Shown: in pieces, positions 1 to 8,596 of the stretch
How the letters are laid out: each line of letters begins with the position of its first letter
Position numbering within the stretch: position 1 is the first letter of the stretch
Assembly: GCA_963798655.1 (NCBI GenBank)
Contig: CAWCUH010000016.1
Coordinates: forward strand, 248,001-312,000
Source: CAVSMC01 sp963798655
GTDB lineage: Bacteria; Pseudomonadota; Gammaproteobacteria; Burkholderiales; Casimicrobiaceae
DNA: 64,000 nt
Direction of reading: 5' to 3'
Translations under genes and position numbers: made by a program
Notes under the pieces: generated by a model
The model's database searches: none
Told to the model about the DNA's origin: nothing
The model's input: only the letters and a program-made list of their open reading frames with translations

Positions 1-272
1 TGAGCTACGGCAACGCGTCGGGACTCATTGCGCCTTTCGACATCATGCTGCTGTCGCAGAAGGGCTCGCTCTACGTCACGCGGCCGACGCTGTTCACGTA
101 CGCGCAGCCGCGGGCGAATCTCCTCGCGATGTCGCGCGAGCTCTTCGAGATGGTGCAGGCGGGGAAGATCAAGGTGGAGCCGAGCAAGACGTACGCGCTC
201 GCCGACGCCTCCCTGGCGCACCGCGACCTGCACGCGCGTGCGACGACCGGCTCGGTCCTGCTGATCCCGTAG
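1..272 (+). CDS. Zinc-type alcohol dehydrogenase / quinone oxidoreductase, C-terminal fragment
   Basis: The window opens inside this gene, so only about 90 C-terminal residues are visible, read from base 3. The fragment contains SYGNASGLIAPFD, SLYVTRPTLFTY and an ending ATTGSVLLIP. These match the C-terminal part of the medium-chain dehydrogenase/reductase superfamily, subgroup NADPH:quinone oxidoreductase. Such enzymes reduce quinones or alpha,beta-unsaturated carbonyls with NADPH in the cytoplasm. The cofactor-binding and catalytic parts lie outside the window, so the substrate cannot be judged. It converges on nnr. Confidence 0.8.
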   Translation, partial: SYGNASGLIAPFDIMLLSQKGSLYVTRPTLFTYAQPRANLLAMSRELFEMVQAGKIKVEPSKTYALADASLAHRDLHARATTGSVLLIP

Positions 273-288
273 CGCGGTTCAGCGCTCG

Positions 289-1797
289 TCAGCGAACGCT
301 GCCGCTGTTCGCCGCGGCAGCGTTCACCAGCGCGCGTGCGGCGCCGACGAGTGTGCCGGCAGCGAGTCCGACCGGTCCGTTGCCGGCGGCGACGCAGGCG
401 TCCGCTGCAGCGCCGTGCAGGCACACGGCAAGGCGCAGCGCGCTCTTCGCATCGACGTGCTGAGCGAGCATCGCGCCGGCAATGCCGGCGAGCACGTCGC
501 CGGTGCCGGCCGACGCGAGCGCCGGATTGCCGCTTGCGTTGATGTCCCACGTGCCGTCGGGATGCGCGAGCACGCTGCCCGCGCCCTTGACGACGACGTG
601 CGCGTGCAGCCGCTCGGCGAGCGCGAGCGCGGCGCCGAGCCGGTCCGCCTGCACGGCCGCCGTCGCGAGACCGAGCAGGCGTCCCGCTTCCGCCGGATGC
701 GGCGTGACGAGCGTCGGCGCGCCGCGCGAGCGCGCCGCAGTGGCGAGGTCGGCGTCGGCGGCGATCGCGTTCAGCGCATCGGCGTCCAGCACGACGGGCA
801 CCGGCATCGCGAGCACTTTCGCGACACGCGCTCTTGCCTTCGCCGCACCGCCGAGCCCCGGACCGCACACGACGACGTCGGGACCGTCGGCGAGTACGCT
901 GTCGGCGTCGCGCAGCATCAGCTCGGGCTGCCCCCAGTCGATCGCCGGGCGGTCGTCGGCAGCGAAGCCGACCCACACCTTGCCGCAGCCCAGGCCGAGC
1001 GCCGCGCGCGCGGCGAGAATCGGCGCGCCGACCATGCCGCTCGCACCGCCGACGACGGCCACGGTGCCGAACGTGCCCTTGTGAACGTTGCGCTCGCGGC
1101 GCGCGAGCGATTCCGGCAGCGCCGCCGCCAATGCCGCCCAGTCCAGCCGATGACCGTTCGCCGGCGTATCGGCTGGCACCTCGATGTCGAGAGAATGAAT
1201 CGACACGTCGCCGCACGCGTCGGGGCCGTCCGCCGTCAGCAGCCCGGGCTTGCAGCCGATGAACGTCGCGGTGGCCGTCGCTCGAACGCAGGCGCCGCGC
1301 GTGGTGCCGGTGTCGGCATCGAGCCCGCTCGGCACGTCGAGCGCGAGCACCGGCGTCGCCGCCGCGTTCACCCATGCGACCCAGGCCGCATAGTCGGGCG
1401 ACAGCGCGCGCGTCAATCCGATGCCGAACAGGCCGTCGACGATCAGGTCGCCGCGCCAATCGCGTGGCAGCCGATCGACCGTCGAGCCGCCGCAGTCGAT
1501 CCACGCGCGATGCGCGGCCGCCGCATCGACCGGCAGACGCTCCGGTGCGGCCGCGAACGCGACGGTGACGTCGAAGAACCACTCGCGCAGCCAGCGCGCG
1601 ACGACGAACGCGTCGCCTCCGTTGTTCCCCGGACCCGCGAGCACGAGCACGTGACCGCCGCGGTCGCCGGCAATGTCGCGCGCACGCTGCGCTGCGGCGG
1701 CACCGGCGCGTTGCATCAGCGGCAGCGAGCGCGCCGACGCTTCGATCGCGCGCAGCTCCGCGGTGCGGTAGATCGGCGCGAGCGCGGCTGCGTTCAT
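289..1797 (-). CDS. nnr: Bifunctional NAD(P)H-hydrate epimerase / ADP-dependent NAD(P)H-hydrate dehydratase
   Basis: This is a metabolite-repair enzyme that restores NAD(P)H from its damaged hydrated forms. The N-terminal half is a YjeF_N epimerase domain, with AGPGNNGGDAFVVARWL near residue 55. The C-terminal half is the ribokinase-like dehydratase, with NPALASAGTGDVLAGI and its catalytic Asp in the GTGD motif. The length from this start is 502 aa, normal for the fused bacterial form. The start chosen is the ATG giving MNAAALAPIYRT, because the 44 residues read further upstream are low-complexity and do not belong to the family. It is divergent from gltI. Confidence 0.93.
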   Translation of the reverse strand: MNAAALAPIYRTAELRAIEASARSLPLMQRAGAAAAQRARDIAGDRGGHVLVLAGPGNNGGDAFVVARWLREWFFDVTVAFAAAPERLPVDAAAAHRAWIDCGGSTVDRLPRDWRGDLIVDGLFGIGLTRALSPDYAAWVAWVNAAATPVLALDVPSGLDADTGTTRGACVRATATATFIGCKPGLLTADGPDACGDVSIHSLDIEVPADTPANGHRLDWAALAAALPESLARRERNVHKGTFGTVAVVGGASGMVGAPILAARAALGLGCGKVWVGFAADDRPAIDWGQPELMLRDADSVLADGPDVVVCGPGLGGAAKARARVAKVLAMPVPVVLDADALNAIAADADLATAARSRGAPTLVTPHPAEAGRLLGLATAAVQADRLGAALALAERLHAHVVVKGAGSVLAHPDGTWDINASGNPALASAGTGDVLAGIAGAMLAQHVDAKSALRLAVCLHGAAADACVAAGNGPVGLAAGTLVGAARALVNAAAANSGSVR

Positions 1798-2053
1798 TTC
1801 AACTGTTGCGCGGCGGAACAGCGTGCCGCCGTTCGCCGTTTGCCGCACGGGGGCGCGACTGAAGCGATCATCGGGCCGATTATAGGCTCCGCCCGGCAGT
1901 CGCCCCGCGGCGCGCATGGACAAGCGCACGTGCGCGCCGCTACACTAGCCCGCGCGTTTCGGCCCGGTGGGCCGGACCATCCCACTCGTCGGCGTCCGAC
2001 ACGGCAGCGCGCCGACCCATGCATCCCGACGGCTGCCCGACAGGAGGTTCTCG

Positions 2054-2950
2054 ATGAAGGTGCTGACCCAAGCTGCGTGGACGCTCGCAGCGCTCGCCAT
2101 CGCGCTCGCCGCGAACGCACAAGAGCTGACCGGCACGCTGAAGAAGGTCAAGGACACCGGTGCCATCACCATCGGCTATCGCGAGTCGTCGATCCCATTC
2201 AGCTATCTGGACGACAAGCAGCAGCCGATCGGCTATGCGATGGATCTGTGCATGCGCGTCGTCGATGCCGTCAAGAAGCAGCTCAACATGCCGAACCTGA
2301 AGGTCAACCTGCAGCCGGTCACGTCGTCGAACCGGATCCCGCTGCTGCAGAACGGCACGATCGACATGGAATGCGGCTCGACGACGAACAGCGTCGACCG
2401 CCAGAAGCAGGTGTCGTTCGGCCCGACGTACTTCGTCATCAACGTGTCGGCGGCGGTGAAGAAGGACTCGGGCATCAACAGCCTCGCCGATCTGAACGGC
2501 AAGACGATCTCGACGACGGCAGGCACGACGTCGGTGCCGCTGCTGCGCAAATACGAGAAGACGAAGAACGCCGACATCAAGTCGATCGACGCGAAGGACC
2601 ACGCGGAGTCGTTCCTGCTGATGGCGCAGGGCCGGACGTCGGCGTTCATCATGGACGACATCCTCCTCGCCGGCCTGATCGCGAGCTCGCCGAATCCCGG
2701 CGAATTCAAGATCCTGAACGAGTCGCTGCGCCAGGAGCCGTACAGCATGATGCTGCGCAAGGACGACCCTCAGTACAAGGCGCTGGTCGACAAGACGATC
2801 GGCGACATCATGAAATCGGGCGAGATCAACAAGATCTACGCGAAGTGGTTCATGAGCCCGATTCCGCCGAAGGGCGTCAACCTGAACTTCGCGGAAACCG
2901 AGCCGATCAAGCAGGCGTTCGCGAACCCGAACGACAAAGGCGTCGAGTGA
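2054..2950 (+). CDS. gltI: Glutamate/aspartate ABC transporter periplasmic substrate-binding protein
   Basis: This is the periplasmic receptor of an acidic amino acid importer and the first gene of a four-gene cluster. The 298-aa protein has a signal peptide, with probable cleavage after ANA in ALAANAQELTG. It then has a type-2 periplasmic fold, with GYRESSIPFSYLD for ligand contact and MECGSTTNSVDRQKQV, typical of GltI. The start is set by a strong AGGAGG at 2042-2047, 6 bases before the ATG. A 12-bp hairpin follows the gene and separates it from gltJ, which is common where the binding protein is made in excess over the permeases. Confidence 0.95.
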   Translation: MKVLTQAAWTLAALAIALAANAQELTGTLKKVKDTGAITIGYRESSIPFSYLDDKQQPIGYAMDLCMRVVDAVKKQLNMPNLKVNLQPVTSSNRIPLLQNGTIDMECGSTTNSVDRQKQVSFGPTYFVINVSAAVKKDSGINSLADLNGKTISTTAGTTSVPLLRKYEKTKNADIKSIDAKDHAESFLLMAQGRTSAFIMDDILLAGLIASSPNPGEFKILNESLRQEPYSMMLRKDDPQYKALVDKTIGDIMKSGEINKIYAKWFMSPIPPKGVNLNFAETEPIKQAFANPNDKGVE

Positions 2951-2975
2951 CCGGCGGCGCGTAGAGCACCTCGAT

Positions 2976-3010
2976 GCGGGGCCGGAATGCGCTGCGCCTT
3001 CCGGCCCCGC
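2976..3010 (+). terminator. gltI-gltJ intercistronic hairpin
   Basis: A perfect 12-bp inverted repeat (GCGGGGCCGGAA at 2976-2987 with TTCCGGCCCCGC at 2999-3010, 11-base loop) is followed by only a weak T-rich tail (TCGTCTTTG). It lies between gltI and gltJ. It could be a partial terminator or a 3' stabiliser of the gltI message. Confidence 0.6.
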
Positions 3011-3064
3011 TCGTCTTTGCCGGCGCGCGCGGCTGCCCGTGTCGCATGACAGGAGCGAAGCGCA

Positions 3065-3808
3065 ATGGTGCTCGGCAACGCGCTTGACTGGGGTGTCTTC
3101 TTCCAGGAGCTTCCCGGCGGCGGCGAGGAGTACTGGCAGCTTCTCGTTTCGGGCGTCGGCTGGACGCTCGCGGTGTCGGCGTGCGCGTGGCTGATCGCGC
3201 TCGTCATCGGCTCGGTGATCGGCACCATCCGCACGACGACCAGCGCCTGGCTGGTGCGCTTCGGCAATGCGTGGGTCGAGCTGTTCCGCAACATCCCGCT
3301 GCTCGTGCAGATGTTCCTGTGGTACTTCGTGATCCCGGAGTTCATCCCGCCGCTCAAGGCGTGGCTCGTGCGCACCGACCCGATCAACGCGCAATTCGTC
3401 GCGGCGGTGCTGTGCCTCGGCCTGTTCACGTCGGCGCGCGTCGCCGAGCAGATTCGTGCCGGCATACAGTCGCTGCCGCGCGGGCAGCGCTTGGCGGGCC
3501 TCGCGCTCGGGTTGACGTCGCCGCAGGTGTACCGCTACGTGCTGCTGCCGATGGCGTTTCGCATCGTCATTCCACCGCTCACCAGCGAGACGATGAACCT
3601 GATCAAGAATTCGTCGATCGCGCTCACGATCGGCCTCGCGGAGCTCACCTTCCGCTCGCGCGAGATGGGCGAGTACACGTTCCGCTTCTTCGAGGCGTTC
3701 AGCGCGGCGACGCTGATCTACATCGCGATCGCGATGACGGCGAACCGCGTGATGGCCGTCGTCGAGAGGCGCGTCGCCGTTCCCGGCTACATCGCCGGCG
3801 GCCGATAG
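3065..3808 (+). CDS. gltJ: Glutamate/aspartate ABC transporter permease
   Basis: This inner-membrane permease subunit pairs with GltK. The 247-aa protein has several hydrophobic segments and the polar amino acid permease (HEQRO/His-Glu-Gln-Arg-opine) signature, with ELFRNIPLLVQMFLWYF in the N-terminal half. The cytoplasmic EAA loop, RLAGLALGLTSPQVYRYVLL, contacts the GltL ATPase. An AGGAGCG ribosome site lies just before the ATG. Gene order gltI-J-K-L is the same as in E. coli and supports the assignment. Confidence 0.95.
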   Translation: MVLGNALDWGVFFQELPGGGEEYWQLLVSGVGWTLAVSACAWLIALVIGSVIGTIRTTTSAWLVRFGNAWVELFRNIPLLVQMFLWYFVIPEFIPPLKAWLVRTDPINAQFVAAVLCLGLFTSARVAEQIRAGIQSLPRGQRLAGLALGLTSPQVYRYVLLPMAFRIVIPPLTSETMNLIKNSSIALTIGLAELTFRSREMGEYTFRFFEAFSAATLIYIAIAMTANRVMAVVERRVAVPGYIAGGR

Positions 3809-3819
3809 GGCGTGCGCGC

Positions 3820-4503
3820 GTGAACCTCGACTACGAAGTCGTCGGCCGCTCGCTCGGGTACCTGTGGACCGGCTTCAAGTACACGGTCACGCTGACCGCG
3901 ATCTCGGCGACCGGCGGCCTCGTCTTCGGCACGCTGCTCGCGCTCGCGCGCCTGTCGCCGGCGAAGCCGCTGGCGTACGTCGCCGCCGGGTACGTCAACC
4001 TGATGCGGTCGATCCCGCTCGTGCTCGTGCTGTTCTGGTTCTTCTTCCTGATGCCGCAGGTGATCCAGGTGATCATCGGCAGCGAGCGCCCGCCGCTGAT
4101 CGGCGCCGAGCGCACGGCGATCATCACGTTCACCATGTTCGAGGCCGCGTACTTCTGCGAGATCATGCGCGCCGGCATCCAGTCGATCGCGAAGGGCCAG
4201 GTCCACTCGGCGTACGCGCTCGGGCTCACTTACGCGCAGGCGATGCGACTCGTGATCCTGCCGCAGGCATTTCGCAACATGATCCCCGTGCTGCTGACGC
4301 AGACGATCATCCTGTTCCAGGACACGTCGCTCGTCTACGTCATCTCGGCCACCGATTTCACCGGCGCGGCCTCGAAGATCGCACAGCGCGACGGGCGGCT
4401 GATCGAGATGTACACGTTCGTCGCCGTCGTCTATTTCGTGCTGTGCTACACGCTGTCGTTCGCCGTCAAGCGGCTGCAGAAGAAGATCGCCGTGATCCGC
4501 TGA
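3820..4503 (+). CDS. gltK: Glutamate/aspartate ABC transporter permease
   Basis: This is the second permease subunit of the acidic amino acid importer. It starts with GTG at 3820, 11 bases after gltJ, giving a 227-aa protein beginning MNLDYEVVGRSLGYLW. The reading frame is open further upstream, but that stretch only shadows gltJ. RSIPLVLVLFWFFFLMP and the EAA loop SAYALGLTYAQAMRLVILP are characteristic of GltK. Translational coupling with gltJ is likely from the short spacing. Confidence 0.93.
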   Translation: MNLDYEVVGRSLGYLWTGFKYTVTLTAISATGGLVFGTLLALARLSPAKPLAYVAAGYVNLMRSIPLVLVLFWFFFLMPQVIQVIIGSERPPLIGAERTAIITFTMFEAAYFCEIMRAGIQSIAKGQVHSAYALGLTYAQAMRLVILPQAFRNMIPVLLTQTIILFQDTSLVYVISATDFTGAASKIAQRDGRLIEMYTFVAVVYFVLCYTLSFAVKRLQKKIAVIR

Positions 4504-4516
4504 GAGGAAGCGCGCA

Positions 4517-5251
4517 ATGCCGATGATCGACATCCAGCACGTCTCGAAGTGGTACGGCAGCTTCCAGGTGCTGACCGACTGCACGACGAAGGTCGAGAAG
4601 GGCGAGGTCGTCGTCGTCTGCGGCCCATCGGGTTCGGGCAAGTCGACGTTAATCAAGACCGTTAATGCCCTCGAGCCGTTCCAGGAGGGTCAGATCACCG
4701 TGAACAGCGTTCCGGTGCACGATCCGAAGACGAATCTTCCGAAGCTGCGGGCGGGCGTGGGCATGGTGTTCCAGCACTTCGAGCTGTTCCCGCACCTGTC
4801 GATCACGCAGAACCTCGCGCTCGCGCAGGTGAAGGTGCTCGGCCGCAAGCAGGACGAGGCGCGTGAGCGCGGATTGAAGCTGCTCGACCGCGTCGGGCTG
4901 AAGGAGCAGAAGGACAAGTATCCGGGGCAGCTCTCCGGCGGTCAGCAGCAGCGCGTCGCGATCGCGCGCGCGCTGTCGATGGATCCGATCTGCATGCTGT
5001 TCGACGAGCCGACGTCGGCGCTCGATCCCGAGATGATCAACGAAGTGCTCGACGTCATGGTGCAGCTCGCGAAGGAAGGCATGACGATGATGGTCGTCAC
5101 GCACGAGATGGGCTTCGCGCACAAGGTCGCGCACCGCGTGATCTTCATGGATCACGGGCGCATCGTCGAGGACGCGACCAAGGACGACTTCTTCGGCACG
5201 CCGCGCTCCGAGCGCGCGCAGCAGTTCCTCGCGAAGATCCTCCATCACTGA
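4517..5251 (+). CDS. gltL: Glutamate/aspartate ABC transporter ATP-binding protein
   Basis: This cytoplasmic ATPase drives the Glt importer. The 244-aa protein has all nucleotide-binding motifs: Walker A GPSGSGKST near residue 36, Q-loop VFQHFELFPH, signature LSGGQQQR, Walker B ICMLFDEPTSALD and the switch histidine in VVTHEMGF. This is the polar amino acid ATPase pattern (GlnQ/GltL type). GAGAGGAAG just before the ATG can serve as ribosome site. It is the last gene of the operon. Confidence 0.95.
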   Translation: MPMIDIQHVSKWYGSFQVLTDCTTKVEKGEVVVVCGPSGSGKSTLIKTVNALEPFQEGQITVNSVPVHDPKTNLPKLRAGVGMVFQHFELFPHLSITQNLALAQVKVLGRKQDEARERGLKLLDRVGLKEQKDKYPGQLSGGQQQRVAIARALSMDPICMLFDEPTSALDPEMINEVLDVMVQLAKEGMTMMVVTHEMGFAHKVAHRVIFMDHGRIVEDATKDDFFGTPRSERAQQFLAKILHH

Positions 5252-5401
5252 CCGCCGCTCCGGCGGCCGCGACATGACGTCGCATCGTCTGCGCGCGAAC
5301 CCTCGCGCGTTATTGAGACGCATTTGCTTGCTGCGCTCAAGTTTGCGCATTATCGGCCGATCTAGCACGCACGCCGAGTTCAAAGAGTGCGAAGTCGATC
5401 C

Positions 5402-6248
5402 ATGCGCAAAGCTCTTGCAATGGCCGTCGCGATGCAACTGTTGGCCGCGTCAGCGGTGCTCGCGTACACACCGGGCGCCGGCATCAGCGGAACGCCGCAC
5501 GACTGGAGCGGGCTCGGGGAGACGGCGCTGCTGCTGTGGATCGACGCCCGCGGCAATGCGACGACCTACAACACGGGCAAGCCGTGGATCGATCCGGCCA
5601 CCGGCCGAGCAGGGCACGAAGAAGGTGACGATCGGCCAGTGCACGACGTGCCACACGCCGCACCAGGCGGACACCGGCACGCTGCAATGGAACTATACGT
5701 TGCGGCCGGTCACGTACAAGTGGAACGACCCTGCGACGACGGCGGGCACGCCGTATCCGGCGTTCCGCGGCGACACGTACAAGGGGCCGACGACGAAGTG
5801 CCTGAGCTGCCACGACGGACTGCTCGCGCCGATCGACGGCTGGTTCGACCGGGCGCTGACGTCGCGCGGCGCCTTCGTCGTGGCGGCGGGCACCGGCCAC
5901 GAGGTGAGCGAAGGCACCGACATGTCGCACACGCATCCGGTCGCGATGCCGTACCCGATCAACGGCGCGCCGAACACGTACAACTTCGTGCGAAACGGCG
6001 CGCAGGTGGCGGACACCGAATGGGTTGCCAACCCGATGGCGACGAACGGCATCCGCCTGTTCGCCGACGACGGCGCGGGCAACATCGTCGTCGGCGTCGC
6101 GGCGGGCAGGACGGGCGTCGAATGCTCGTCGTGCCACGACGTGCACAACGGTCCGCGAGCGAAGGACCGGATGCTGCTGACGGGGCTCGTGTCGGGCACG
6201 GACAGCGGCGCCGGTGGCTACCTCTGCGCGCAATGCCACCGCAAGTAG
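5402..6248 (+). CDS. Tetraheme c-type cytochrome (doubled CXXCH), interrupted by one frameshift
   Basis: The N-terminal part starts at 5402 with a signal peptide (MRKALAMAVAMQLLAASAVLA) and reads in frame to about 5605. The rest, in the next frame, carries four heme-binding CxxCH motifs: CTTCH, CLSCH, CSSCH and CAQCH. Deleting one C in the GGCC run at 5604-5607 rejoins the frames as ATGEQGTKKVTIGQ and gives 281 aa. This is a periplasmic multiheme electron carrier of the doubled-CXXCH type; its redox partner is unknown. A GTG at 5387 is an alternative start. The break could be a real mutation or a base-calling error. Confidence 0.75.
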
Positions 6249-6274
6249 CAGCCGCAGAAGCGGCTTCGGCTGCT
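6247..6274. terminator. Possible hairpin between convergent cytochrome and carbonic anhydrase genes
   Basis: An 8-bp stem (AGCAGCCG at 6247-6254, CGGCTGCT at 6267-6274) lies between two convergent genes. No T-run follows on either strand, so a terminator role is only suggested by position. Confidence 0.35.
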
Positions 6275-6281
6275 GCGGCGT

Positions 6282-6938
6282 TCAAGTCGGCTGGCGCATC
6301 ATCGCGGCCAGCGCTTTCGCGTAATCGCTCTCGATTCCCGCCATCGAGTCGGCGTCGATGCCGATGTCGTGCAGCAGGCCGTCGCGCAATCCGTACACGA
6401 GACCGTGCAGCGTGACCGGCTGCCGGCGCGCCCACGCGGCCTGCACGACGGTCGTGCGCGCGACGTGCAGCGTCTGCTCGATCACGTTCAGCTCGCACAG
6501 CCGGTCGGCACGCGCGCCGGCGTCCGGTGCGCCGTCGAGGATGCGCCCATGCTTGGCCGCGACGTCCTGCACGTGGCGCAGCCAGTTGTCGATCAGCCCG
6601 TGCGACTCGCCGTCGAGCGCCGCGCGCACGCCGCCACATCCGTAGTGGCCGACGACGATCACGTGCTCGACGTGCAGCACGTCGACGGCGAACTGCAGCA
6701 CCGAGAGGCAGTTGAAATCGGTATGCACGACGACGTTCGCGACGTTGCGATGCACGAACAGCTCTCCCGGCTCGAGGTCGACGATCTCGTTCGCCGGCAC
6801 GCGGCTGTCGGCGCACCCGATCCACAGGTAGCGCGGCGCCTGCTGCGCGGCGAGCCGCGCGAAGAAGCCGGGGCGCTTCGCCTCGACAGCGGCCGCCCAC
6901 CTGCGATTGCGGTCGAGAAGGTGACGGATCGAGCTCAT
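6282..6938 (-). CDS. can: Beta-class carbonic anhydrase
   Basis: This enzyme interconverts CO2 and bicarbonate in the cytoplasm. The 218-aa protein has the zinc ligands and dyad of beta-carbonic anhydrases: Cys and the Asp-Arg pair in WIGCADSRVP, and His and Cys in VVGHYGCGGVRAAL. HRNVANVVVHTDFNCLSVLQ is typical of Can. The start MSSIRHLLDRN was chosen over an ATG 24 bases upstream because it matches the family N-terminus. It appears monocistronic. Confidence 0.94.
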   Translation of the reverse strand: MSSIRHLLDRNRRWAAAVEAKRPGFFARLAAQQAPRYLWIGCADSRVPANEIVDLEPGELFVHRNVANVVVHTDFNCLSVLQFAVDVLHVEHVIVVGHYGCGGVRAALDGESHGLIDNWLRHVQDVAAKHGRILDGAPDAGARADRLCELNVIEQTLHVARTTVVQAAWARRQPVTLHGLVYGLRDGLLHDIGIDADSMAGIESDYAKALAAMMRQPT

Positions 6939-7017
6939 CGGACGTGTCGGGCCGGCGTGCAATCATACCCGCGTGCTTGGTGGGTCGCGAGGAGCTCTCG
7001 ACGGCGACGTTGCGCGA

Positions 7018-7446
7018 TCACTTGCCCGCGATCCGCGCGCGCAGCTCTCGCAGCTTCGCCTGCTGCTCGGGCGTGAGCCGGTTCTTCAGCCGGACGACCA
7101 GCCCGATCTGCGCGCGCTTGATGTCGCGCTCGATGGCGAGAATGCGATCGAGCTGCCCGATCGCGCGCTGCTCGTCGACGATGTCCTGCTTCAGCAGTGC
7201 AGCGAGCTTGTCCACCTCGTCGGAAAGCTGCCACTGCAGGTCCGTCATCTTCGCCTGGGCTTGACGCACCTCGCCGCGCAAAAACTCCTTTTGGCTGTCG
7301 GTGAGGCCGATCGCCTGCTGCTGCTGGAAGATCAGCTCCGGCGGGAACACGTTCTCGGCGATCGGATCAGGTCCGGACGGCTGCGCGCCCGCGAACGAGC
7401 TCGACAGCACGAGGATCACGCATGCCAACATGCGGGTCGGTTTCAT
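7018..7446 (-). CDS. Spy/CpxP-like periplasmic protein
   Basis: This is a 142-aa secreted protein with a signal peptide (ACVILVLSSSFAGAQ) and two LTxxQ-like segments, GLTDSQKEFL and LTPEQQAKLRELRARI, in a predicted all-helical, coiled-coil body. This resembles the Spy/CpxP/CnrX group of periplasmic chaperones and metal or stress sensors. It overlaps the preceding anti-sigma-like gene by 4 bases (ATGA). Together with the ECF sigma gene it probably forms a cell-envelope stress operon. The exact signal is unknown. Confidence 0.7.
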   Translation of the reverse strand: MKPTRMLACVILVLSSSFAGAQPSGPDPIAENVFPPELIFQQQQAIGLTDSQKEFLRGEVRQAQAKMTDLQWQLSDEVDKLAALLKQDIVDEQRAIGQLDRILAIERDIKRAQIGLVVRLKNRLTPEQQAKLRELRARIAGK

Positions 7447-7802
7447 TCGGTCTCCTGGTCGGTGAAGCGAACGTCGAGCGCGTTGAGCGCGGACTGGCCG
7501 AGCCTTGGCCCGGCGAGCCATTCGCGGCCGGGCGTCGCAAGGAGCGTCGCCGTCGGTGAACGCCACGCCATCACGTCGACGTCGACGGCCGGATGGCGAG
7601 CGGTGGACAACGCGAGGCCGACGGCGACGCATGCGGCGAGCGTAGCCGCTGCGGTGAGCGCCATCGTCCGTTGTTTCGGCGGCGCGGCAAGCCGTGCCTG
7701 CGCGACACGCCACATCGGCTCGAACGGCGGCGCGGCCGCCCTCGCGTGGCGGCCGAGGTCGCGCAGCAGCACGTCAAGCGGCGCTTCGTGATGCTTCGCC
7801 AT
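7443..7802 (-). CDS. Small single-span membrane protein, probable anti-sigma factor
   Basis: This 119-aa protein has a cytoplasmic N-terminus, one transmembrane segment (TMALTAAATLAACVAVGLAL, about residues 46-65) and a short periplasmic tail. It overlaps the 3' end of the ECF sigma gene by 29 bases and the start of the Spy-like gene by 4. The topology and position are those of an anti-sigma factor that holds the sigma at the membrane. There is no recognisable conserved zinc motif, so this is inferred from context. Confidence 0.6.
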   Translation of the reverse strand: MAKHHEAPLDVLLRDLGRHARAAAPPFEPMWRVAQARLAAPPKQRTMALTAAATLAACVAVGLALSTARHPAVDVDVMAWRSPTATLLATPGREWLAGPRLGQSALNALDVRFTDQETE

Positions 7803-8346
7803 CGATCGACCTCGTCGATTGCATCCATTCGCGCAGCCTGCGCTTGGCGCGGTCGTAGTGACGACGCGCGGACCCCGCCGATACGCCCATGACGGCTGCT
7901 GCCTGGTCGAGCGTGAGCTCGTTGTCGAACACGAGCACGATCACCTCGCGCTGTCGCGACGGCAGCCGGCGCAGCGCGTGCTGCAGATGAGCGCGCATCT
8001 GCTCACGGTGTATCGCGTCGGCCGGGTCGTGCTCGATGGCGGCGCTGTCGATCGCCTCGGGTTCATAGACGAAGCGGCGCGTGAATAGCCAGTTGCGGCG
8101 GCGCTCCTGCGCGGCGGTCAGCCGGATCACCGCGAACAGCCACGTGCGGAACGTCGAGCGTCCCGCGTAGGCAGCACGGCCGTCGAGGATCTTCACGTAA
8201 GTCGACTGCAGCACGTTCTCCGCCTCCACGGCGTTCCAGCCGCAACAGCTCAACGCCCACGCGTAGCCGTCGCGATGATGCGCCGCGAGCCGCGAACGAA
8301 GGTCTTCGGTGTCGTGCGCCACTTCGCGTCGTTCGTCGCCGGGCAT
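7774..8346 (-). CDS. ECF-family RNA polymerase sigma factor
   Basis: This is a 190-aa alternative sigma factor. Region 2 spans about residues 15-85 (YVKILDGRAAYAGRSTFRTW followed by LFAVIRLTAAQERRR). Region 4 spans about 120-175 with the helix-turn-helix LTLDQAAAVMGVSAGSARRH. The spacing and length fit an extracytoplasmic function sigma factor. Downstream genes encode a single-span membrane protein and a periplasmic Spy-like protein, pointing to an envelope-stress or metal-responsive regulon. The sequence alone does not reveal the target promoter. Confidence 0.88.
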   Translation of the reverse strand: MPGDERREVAHDTEDLRSRLAAHHRDGYAWALSCCGWNAVEAENVLQSTYVKILDGRAAYAGRSTFRTWLFAVIRLTAAQERRRNWLFTRRFVYEPEAIDSAAIEHDPADAIHREQMRAHLQHALRRLPSRQREVIVLVFDNELTLDQAAAVMGVSAGSARRHYDRAKRRLREWMQSTRSIDGEASRSAA

Positions 8347-8514
8347 CCGTCACATTAGTCGTGCGCCGCGGATCGCCGTGTGACAGCCGCCGGACACGCG
8401 CCCGCCGCGAGTCTTGCCACGCGAGTCGCCGCCTGCCGTCGGGGCAAGCCGGGTTCGATGGCGGGCCACGCGCCTTGCCGGCGAATCATACGGCGCCGAG
8501 CGGCACTCACCGCC

Positions 8515-8541
8515 TTGGCCGCTGCGCCTGCGGCGTATAAT
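8515..8541 (+). promoter_or_regulatory. Putative sigma-70 promoter of guaC
   Basis: A perfect -10 hexamer TATAAT at 8536-8541 is preceded by a weak -35 (TTGGCC, 8515-8520; 15-base spacer). It lies 55 bases before the guaC start. Confidence 0.45.
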
Positions 8542-8596
8542 CAGTCGACGCCGGAACTCGACGCGAGCCCGGCGTTTTTCACGTTCGGAGGATGCG

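Noticed and set aside
415..2964. An 849-residue plus-strand frame across nnr and gltI.
   Set aside because: It is antisense to nnr and out of frame with gltI; the composition is Arg/Gln-rich without motifs.
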